Of a stretch of DNA of 6,447 bases, positions 1 to 4,644 are shown piece by piece. The first letter of the stretch is position 1. Every line of letters begins with the position of its first letter. The stretch lies in the NCBI GenBank assembly GCA_045642545.1, contig JAZUJB010000109.1, forward strand, positions 1 through 6,447, given 5' to 3'. Below the pieces are notes generated by a model. It was not told the DNA's origin, did no database searches, and worked only from the letters and a program-made list of their open reading frames with translations. A program made the position numbers and the translations under genes. The DNA is from F23-B02 sp045642545. Its GTDB lineage: Bacteria > Bacillota > Clostridia > Oscillospirales > Oscillospiraceae.

Positions 1-570
1 AAGGAAATCGCCGATATGAAGCCCTACTGCGTAGTAGTTGCAACCGGCGGCACTCCCATCCGTCCCAAGTCCATCCCCGGCATCGACCTCGACTCCGTTG
101 TTCTCGCACACGAGATTATCAAGGGCGAGAAGAAGCTTGAAAACAAGCAGGTCGTTGTTGTCGGCTCCGGCATTACCGGTCTCGAGGTAACCGAGTTCCT
201 CAACGAAGAGGGCTGCGATGTTACCGTTATCGAGATGGCACAGCAGATTGCACCGGGCGCATGGTTCCAGCTTGTTGATGACGAGATGGAGCGCATCAAG
301 CCCTACGGTACCAAGTTCATGACCGGCACCAAGCTTGTCGGCATCGAAGAGGGCAAGGTCCATGTTGAGGACGCAAAGACCGGCAAAAAGAGCACTCTTG
401 CAGCTGACAATGTAGTTCTGTCCCTCGGCGTACGCCCCGTAAGAGATCTCGTTACCGACCTCAATGCCTGCGGAATCAGCAATGTTGTTACCGTCGGCGA
501 CGCAACCAAGAGCGGCACAATCGCAGATGCAAACCACAATGCATACGACACCGTAATGAAGATTAAGTAA
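1..570 (+). CDS. FAD/NAD(P)-dependent oxidoreductase, C-terminal part (Old Yellow Enzyme/2-enoate reductase-like), 5' truncated
   Basis: The reading frame is open from base 1 and codes for 189 residues up to TAA at 568-570; the start lies left of the window. Visible elements in fragment numbering: the VVVATGGTP strand typical of FAD/NAD-linked reductases (11-19), a Rossmann fold for the pyridine nucleotide with GSGITG (55-60) and an acidic residue ending the second strand (E78, suggesting NADH), and the FAD-contacting VGD motif near the end (165-167). This order matches the C-terminal FAD/NAD domain of the clostridial 2-enoate reductase / NADH:flavin oxidoreductase family, whose N-terminal part is an FMN barrel with a 4Fe-4S cluster. 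That barrel would lie outside the window, so a stand-alone FAD reductase is not excluded. Such enzymes are cytoplasmic and reduce activated C=C bonds. The SDR gene follows after 12 bases, so the two are probably one operon acting on related substrates. The substrate cannot be read from this fragment. Confidence 0.85.
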   Translation, partial: KEIADMKPYCVVVATGGTPIRPKSIPGIDLDSVVLAHEIIKGEKKLENKQVVVVGSGITGLEVTEFLNEEGCDVTVIEMAQQIAPGAWFQLVDDEMERIKPYGTKFMTGTKLVGIEEGKVHVEDAKTGKKSTLAADNVVLSLGVRPVRDLVTDLNACGISNVVTVGDATKSGTIADANHNAYDTVMKIK

Positions 571-582
571 GGAGAAAAGATT

Positions 583-1377
583 ATGATTAACAATAAAACT
601 ATCGTACTTACCGGCGCATCCAGCGGCATTGGCCTCGAAGTGCTGAAGCTTCTCGTCAAGGGCGAGGGCAACAAGATTCTTGCAGTTTCCCGCCACGCAG
701 TCGAAAAGCTCGAGGGCTTTGCACCCAATGTAATCCCCTTTGACGGCGACATCAGCACCAAGGAAGGTATCGACGCAATCTTTGCAAAGGCAGAAGAGCT
801 CTTTGACAAGATTGATATCTACTACAACAACGCAGGTTTCCCCTACTACGAGGTCTATGACTATGAGGATTGGGACAGACTGAAGTCAATCTTTGACACC
901 AACACTCTCGCACCTGCATACAGCTATGTAAAGTATATGAAACACCTCAACGGCCGTGACGGTCACCTTGCATTCACCGTATCCGCAATCGGCACCATGG
1001 CAATGCCCGGCTACGCACTGTACTCCGCATCCAAGTTCGGTCTGCAGGGCTTCCAGGAAGGTATCCGCCTCGAGATGCCCAAGAATGTCAAGTTCACCTG
1101 CCTGTATCCCGTTGCAACCGACACAAACTTCTTCAAGGTCGCAGCTGACGGCGTGAAGTTTGAAAAGCCCTTCCCCGTACAGGACCCCACCGTCGTTGCA
1201 AAGAAGATGGTTGCAGGTCTTGAAAAGGGCAAGAAGAAGGTTTCTCCCTGCTGGCTGTTTGCACTCAGCAAGGTTCTTATGACCATCTGCCCGCCCGTAC
1301 GCACCATTTACTGGAGACTTGAGCAGAAGAAGCTTGAGCGCTTCGTAAAGAACACCCAGGGCAAAGAGCTGTTCTGA
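583..1377 (+). CDS. Short-chain dehydrogenase/reductase (SDR), classical type
   Basis: Complete protein of 264 residues, a usual length for a classical SDR. The start is set by an AAGGAG ribosome binding site at 569-574, overlapping the stop of the preceding gene. Visible motifs: cofactor glycine motif TGASSGIG (10-17), NNAG (82-85), and a full catalytic tetrad of N107, S134, Y147 and K151, with YSASK at 147-151. S36-R37 after the second strand is basic and suggests NADP(H) over NAD(H); this is inference. The protein should interconvert a carbonyl and an alcohol in the cytoplasm. After the fold, residues about 221-264 form an extra tail: a hydrophobic stretch with a CPP break (about 223-240), then a basic helix. 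This resembles the membrane-leaning ends of some lipid- or sterol-acting SDRs. Tight linkage to the FAD oxidoreductase suggests sequential reductions of one compound. The true substrate is unknown. It ends in tandem stops TGA-TAA. Confidence 0.9.
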   Translation: MINNKTIVLTGASSGIGLEVLKLLVKGEGNKILAVSRHAVEKLEGFAPNVIPFDGDISTKEGIDAIFAKAEELFDKIDIYYNNAGFPYYEVYDYEDWDRLKSIFDTNTLAPAYSYVKYMKHLNGRDGHLAFTVSAIGTMAMPGYALYSASKFGLQGFQEGIRLEMPKNVKFTCLYPVATDTNFFKVAADGVKFEKPFPVQDPTVVAKKMVAGLEKGKKKVSPCWLFALSKVLMTICPPVRTIYWRLEQKKLERFVKNTQGKELF

Positions 1378-1388
1378 TAAAAGATAAT

Positions 1389-1423
1389 AAAAATCCCGAA
1401 GCTTTGAAAGCTTCGGGATTTTT
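1389..1423. terminator. Bidirectional intrinsic terminator shared by the SDR and psd
   Basis: A perfect inverted repeat has 17-base arms (1389-1405 and 1407-1423) around a single central base. The core stem is TCCCGAAGCTT paired with AAGCTTCGGGA. The arms end in an A-run on the left and a T-run on the right, so each strand reads as a GC stem followed by U residues. It begins 11 bases after the SDR stop and ends 5 bases before the psd stop, so it fits termination of both convergent genes. Confidence 0.9.
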
Positions 1424-1428
1424 AGTTA

Positions 1429-2256
1429 TCAGGCCTTTTTGCAGATTGCCTCGCCGTATTTGATTATGGCCTCCTCGCCGCGCTCGGTTGCCTCGAAAAG
1501 CTCCTCGGGCAGGTCGAGAACACCCTGCTTGAACAGCAGAACGATTGTTGAACCGCCGAAGAGGAACATACCCTTTTCTCGTCCGCGGTGGATAACGCCC
1601 GCCTCGTTGTGGTTTTTGATTCTGCCTACCATGCAGGCGCCGACCTCAATCTGAGTTACGGTGCCGAAATTCTTTGTGTGCAGCAGGCAGTACTCGCGTG
1701 TGTTCTGCTTGAACACGGGGTGGCGGTGAACTACGATGGGCTGCACGGAGTGGTAGCGTCCCTTTATGTGATAGTTGCGGCTCTTGAAGCCATCATCTAT
1801 GTAGCAGTAGCGGTGGTAGTTGTCAACGGCAAGTCTGAGCACGAGGCAGACTCCGTTCATATACTCATCGGCAATTGCATCGCCGCCGACAAGGTCGTCA
1901 ACGGTGTAGTAGCTGTCCTTGATTGCAAACTCCGAGTCAGCGCCGATTTTATATGCAGACAGATGACCGTCGCAGGGGGAGATGAGCACATCGGGGTCAG
2001 TGTCAATGGGACGGGCGCCGGGCTTGACCTGACGGGTGAAGAAATCGTTGAAGCAATGGTACTTGCTCTCAATATAGTCGGTAAGGTCAATCTGGTTGCG
2101 TCTAATAAATCCCTCGATGCGCTTTGCTGAATTCTTGGTATCCATATATGCGCCGACAATGGCTGTCGGAATAGGAGAGGTCATAACATGCTGCGCGGGC
2201 TTGCCGAGTCTTGTGTAGAAATATTTAAGTCCGTTCATTTTTCCGGATTTGGGCAT
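1429..2256 (-). CDS. psd: Phosphatidylserine decarboxylase proenzyme
   Basis: Pyruvoyl-dependent enzyme converting phosphatidylserine to phosphatidylethanolamine at the inner face of the membrane. From the start used here it has 275 residues, similar to clostridial relatives. Key residues are visible: SPCDG with catalytic Asp96, DNYHRY with His148, and FGGST, where self-cleavage between Gly235 and Ser236 would leave a long beta chain and a short alpha chain whose N-terminal Ser becomes the pyruvoyl group. The FNDFFTR stretch (about 69-75) is also typical. Start choice: ATGs occur at 2274, 2265, 2256 and 2238. Only 2256 has a good ribosome binding site, AGGA 9 bases upstream, while 2274 has none. 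The longer form would add six residues. No phosphatidylserine synthase gene is adjacent, so the substrate must be made elsewhere. It is convergent with the SDR and divergent from glnN, with its own weak promoter. Tandem stops TGA-TAA close it. Confidence 0.93.
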   Translation of the reverse strand: MPKSGKMNGLKYFYTRLGKPAQHVMTSPIPTAIVGAYMDTKNSAKRIEGFIRRNQIDLTDYIESKYHCFNDFFTRQVKPGARPIDTDPDVLISPCDGHLSAYKIGADSEFAIKDSYYTVDDLVGGDAIADEYMNGVCLVLRLAVDNYHRYCYIDDGFKSRNYHIKGRYHSVQPIVVHRHPVFKQNTREYCLLHTKNFGTVTQIEVGACMVGRIKNHNEAGVIHRGREKGMFLFGGSTIVLLFKQGVLDLPEELFEATERGEEAIIKYGEAICKKA

Positions 2257-2265
2257 TCGATTCAT

Positions 2266-2269
2266 TCCT
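2266..2269 (-). promoter_or_regulatory. Ribosome binding site of psd (decides the start)
   Basis: AGGA on the minus strand lies 9 bases upstream of the ATG at 2256. No purine-rich site precedes the longer candidate at 2274, and the ATG at 2265 directly abuts this AGGA, which is too close. This makes 2256 the best-supported start. Confidence 0.6.
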
Positions 2270-2292
2270 ATCATTTTGTGAGTGTGAACAGT

Positions 2293-2321
2293 ATTTTAAC
2301 ATATAAATGCGCAATTGGGAA
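2293..2321 (-). promoter_or_regulatory. Probable weak promoter of psd
   Basis: On the minus strand, TTCCCA (2316-2321; four of six bases match the sigma-A -35 box) and TAAAAT (2293-2298; five of six match the -10 box) are 17 bases apart. Transcription would start near 2286, giving a leader of about 30 bases that contains the AGGA site. The weak -35 makes this a tentative call. Confidence 0.45.
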
Positions 2322-2382
2322 GAAAAAAGGAAATTTTATCGAATTGAAAATTTTGCATGCCCTTTTGCTTGGATAACTATTC

Positions 2383-2412
2383 TTGACAAACCCTGCAAAA
2401 ATGGAATATAAT
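2383..2412 (+). promoter_or_regulatory. Consensus sigma-A promoter of glnN
   Basis: TTGACA (2383-2388) and TATAAT (2407-2412) both match the housekeeping consensus exactly, separated by 18 bases. The upstream sequence at about 2321-2360 is rich in A and T runs and could act as an UP element. Transcription should start near 2419. A promoter this strong suggests high basal expression that may need repression when nitrogen is plentiful. Confidence 0.88.
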
Positions 2413-2419
2413 TCATCTA

Positions 2420-2434
2420 TTACACGCAGTGTAA
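2420..2434. promoter_or_regulatory. Palindrome at the glnN transcription start, candidate operator
   Basis: TTACAC (2420-2425) and GTGTAA (2429-2434) are perfect 6-base inverted arms around GCA. The element covers roughly +1 to +15 of the predicted glnN transcript, where a bound dimer would block initiation or promoter escape. It does not match the GlnR/TnrA pattern TGTNA-N7-TNACA. A small hairpin in the leader RNA is an alternative reading. The function is inferred from position and symmetry only. Confidence 0.45.
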
Positions 2435-2448
2435 AACTGACTATATGA

Positions 2449-2456
2449 AAGGTGGA
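2449..2456 (+). promoter_or_regulatory. Ribosome binding site of glnN (decides the start)
   Basis: AAGGTGGA lies 6 bases before the ATG at 2463. The upstream in-frame ATG at 2445 practically overlaps this site and has no purine-rich site of its own, so translation should begin at 2463 with MKKVTEMFGS. Confidence 0.8.
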
Positions 2457-2462
2457 TCTGCT

Positions 2463-4550
2463 ATGAAAAAAGTAACCGAAATGTTTGGCTCAATGGTCTT
2501 TAACGATTCTGTAATGCAGGCTCGTTTGCCCGGAAAGGTGTATGAGCAGGTCCAGCAATCCATAAAGTTCGGAAGCCGTCTTGACAGAGAAACTGCCGAT
2601 GTTGTTGCAAACGCAATGAAGGACTGGGCAATTGAAAAGGGCGTTACCCATTTCACCCACTGGTTCCAGCCTATGACGGGCATCACCGCCGAAAAGCACG
2701 ACAGCTTTATAAGTCCCATTGAGGGCGGAAGAATAATCATGGAATTTTCGGGCAAGGAGCTCATTCAGGGCGAGCCCGACGCATCAAGCTTCCCCACGGG
2801 CGGTCTGCGCGCAACCTTTGAGGCTCGCGGCTACACCGCATGGGACCCGACCTCCTATGCATTTATCAAGGACGGCGTGCTGTGCATTCCCACTGCATTC
2901 TGCTCCTACGGCGGCGAGGCGCTCGACAAAAAAACACCGCTGCTGCGCTCCATGCAGGCAATAAATATGCAGTGTCTGCGCATTCTCAAGCTTTTCGGCA
3001 ATGACGAGGTTACCGCGGTAAAGACAACAGTCGGTCCCGAGCAGGAGTACTTCCTCATCGACAAGAGCGTTTACGAAAAGCGCAGAGACCTTATGTTCAC
3101 GGGCAGAACTCTGTTCGGCGCAAAGCCCCCCAGAGCTCAGGAACTTGACGACCACTATTTCGGCACAATCAAGCCGCGCGTTGCCGCGTTTATGAGCGAG
3201 CTTGACGAGGAGCTTTGGAAGCTCGGCGTGCTTGCAAAGACCGAGCACAACGAGGCCGCTCCCGCACAGCACGAGCTTGCACCCATTTTCTCTACAACAA
3301 ATATCTCCGCTGACCACAATCAGATTGCAATGGAGCTTATGCAGAAGCTCGCAAAGAAGTACGATATGGTCTGCCTGCTGCACGAAAAGCCCTTCGCAGG
3401 CGTAAACGGCAGCGGCAAGCACAATAACTGGTCAATCACGACCAACACCGGTGTCAACCTCTTTGAACCCGGCGAAACCCCGTATGAGAATGCGCAGTTC
3501 CTGCTGATGCTCTGCGCGGTCATTCAGGCGGTTGACGATTATCAGGATATGTTGCGTCTGTCGGTAACGAGCGCTGCAAACGACCACCGCCTCGGCGCTG
3601 CCGAAGCACCTCCCGCAATTGTTTCAATGTTCCTCGGCGAGGAGCTTGAGGAAATCCTCGAGGCAATTGAAAAGGATGAGCCTTACGGCGCAAAGGAAAA
3701 CGAGCAGATTAAGGTCGGCGTTCACGCTCTGCCCAAGTTCCCGAAGGATAAGACCGACCGCAACCGCACATCACCCTTTGCCTTCACCGGCAACAAGTTC
3801 GAGTTCCGTATGCTCGGCTCATCGGCATCAATTTCTGGCGCAAATGTCGTGCTGAATACCGCCGTTGCCGAGTCACTGCGCCAGTATGCAGATGCACTCG
3901 AGAACTCAGACGATTTTGAAAACGACCTGCACGAGCTTATCCGCGATGTTATCCGCAAGCATAAGCGCATAATCTTCAACGGCAACGGCTACGGCGAGGA
4001 GTGGATAAAGGAAGCTGAGAAGCGCGGACTTCTCAACCTGCCGGCAACGCCCGACTGCGTGCCGTATTACCTCGACATCAAGAATGTTGAGCTGTTTACA
4101 AAGCACAGAGTTTACACGGAAATTGAGCTTGCAGCGCGCTACAAGATGAAGCTTGATACATACTGCAAGGTGCTTCGCATCGAGGCACTCACCATGCTCG
4201 ATATGATTCGCCAGGACATTCTCCCCGCAGTCAGCGCCTATTCAAAGGAACTGTGCGATACGGCGCTTTCCAAGAATGCGCTCGGCGTTGAGGCATACTT
4301 TGAAACCGAGTCTGCCGTAAGAATCAGCAAGCTGATTACCGAGCTTACAAAGCAGACTGCAGAGCTTGATGTTGCAACCGAAGCGGTTGAGGAGTTTACA
4401 GATAACTACACCAGAGCCTGCGCATATCGCGACAAGGTGCTCAGCAAGATGACTCAGCTTCGCTCGATAGTCGACGAGCTCGAGACCTGCACGGCGAAAA
4501 AGTGTTGGCCGTACCCGTCCTACAGTGACATTCTTTTCAGCGTGAAATAA
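2463..4550 (+). CDS. glnN: Glutamine synthetase, type III
   Basis: ATP-dependent ligase making glutamine from glutamate and ammonia in the cytoplasm, the entry step of nitrogen assimilation. The 695 residues fit type III enzymes (about 700), far longer than type I (about 450). Visible in order: the type III N-terminal block with HWFQPMTG (66-73) and EKHDSF (77-82); the metal-binding GPEQEYF strand (191-197); EHNEAAPAQHELAPIF (261-276), which carries active-site glutamates; the glutamate-binding loop NGSGKHNNWS (315-324); the ATP/phosphate-binding block NRTSPFAFTGNKFEFR (434-449); and the helical C-terminal extension ending in WPYPSY (682-687). All catalytic blocks are intact. A candidate start at 2445 would add six residues but overlaps the ribosome binding site. 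The gene is monocistronic, with a consensus promoter, a palindrome at the start site and its own terminator. No regulator gene lies next to it in this window. Confidence 0.97.
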   Translation: MKKVTEMFGSMVFNDSVMQARLPGKVYEQVQQSIKFGSRLDRETADVVANAMKDWAIEKGVTHFTHWFQPMTGITAEKHDSFISPIEGGRIIMEFSGKELIQGEPDASSFPTGGLRATFEARGYTAWDPTSYAFIKDGVLCIPTAFCSYGGEALDKKTPLLRSMQAINMQCLRILKLFGNDEVTAVKTTVGPEQEYFLIDKSVYEKRRDLMFTGRTLFGAKPPRAQELDDHYFGTIKPRVAAFMSELDEELWKLGVLAKTEHNEAAPAQHELAPIFSTTNISADHNQIAMELMQKLAKKYDMVCLLHEKPFAGVNGSGKHNNWSITTNTGVNLFEPGETPYENAQFLLMLCAVIQAVDDYQDMLRLSVTSAANDHRLGAAEAPPAIVSMFLGEELEEILEAIEKDEPYGAKENEQIKVGVHALPKFPKDKTDRNRTSPFAFTGNKFEFRMLGSSASISGANVVLNTAVAESLRQYADALENSDDFENDLHELIRDVIRKHKRIIFNGNGYGEEWIKEAEKRGLLNLPATPDCVPYYLDIKNVELFTKHRVYTEIELAARYKMKLDTYCKVLRIEALTMLDMIRQDILPAVSAYSKELCDTALSKNALGVEAYFETESAVRISKLITELTKQTAELDVATEAVEEFTDNYTRACAYRDKVLSKMTQLRSIVDELETCTAKKCWPYPSYSDILFSVK

Positions 4551-4556
4551 AATAAT

Positions 4557-4598
4557 AAAAAGAGCTTTGAACAATACCAAATGTTCAAAGCTCTTTTT
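4557..4598 (+). terminator. Intrinsic terminator of glnN
   Basis: Perfect 16-base arms at 4557-4572 and 4583-4598 (core GAGCTTTGAAC / GTTCAAAGCTC) enclose a 10-base loop. The right arm ends in five T residues (4594-4598). It starts 6 bases after the glnN stop. The matching A-run on the left means it could also slow transcription coming from the right. Confidence 0.9.
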
Positions 4599-4606
4599 CA
4601 TAAAAA

Positions 4607-4634
4607 CAAGGCTTGGGAAAATTCCCAAGCCTTG
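4607..4634 (-). terminator. Intrinsic terminator of the pyruvate:ferredoxin oxidoreductase gene
   Basis: Perfect 13-base arms CAAGGCTTGGGAA (4607-4619) and TTCCCAAGCCTTG (4622-4634) are separated by AA. Read on the minus strand, the hairpin is followed at once by five T residues (4602-4606), as expected for a terminator of the gene whose stop is at 4645. It lies 8 bases from the glnN terminator, so the two convergent genes have back-to-back terminators. Confidence 0.88.
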
Positions 4635-4644
4635 AATTGCTTAA

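Noticed and set aside
16..18. ATG at 16 as the start of the first gene
   Set aside because: The frame is open to base 1, and an FAD/NAD fold starting here would lack its first FAD-binding half.
303..809. Minus-strand frame opposite the FAD oxidoreductase and SDR junction
   Set aside because: It spans two real plus-strand genes and the gap between them, and shows no recognisable motif.
1588..2130. A 180-codon open frame on the plus strand opposite psd
   Set aside because: It is antisense to a clearly conserved enzyme with intact catalytic motifs, has no ribosome binding site I can see, and its valine/alanine-rich product looks like a reverse-frame artefact of codon bias.
2332..2353. AT-rich near-palindrome AAATTTT...AAAATTT resembling a CodY box
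   Set aside because: The best alignment to AATTTTCWGAAAATT has about five mismatches, and such A/T runs are expected by chance in this intergenic stretch. An UP-element role for glnN is the simpler reading.
2430..2446. Possible GlnR/TnrA site starting at TGTAA downstream of the palindrome
   Set aside because: The second half-site reads TATAT instead of TNACA, so the pattern fails.
2784..3422. A 212-codon open frame on the minus strand inside glnN
   Set aside because: It overlaps the most conserved catalytic part of glutamine synthetase, matches no recognisable family, and is explained by GC-biased third positions on the opposite strand.
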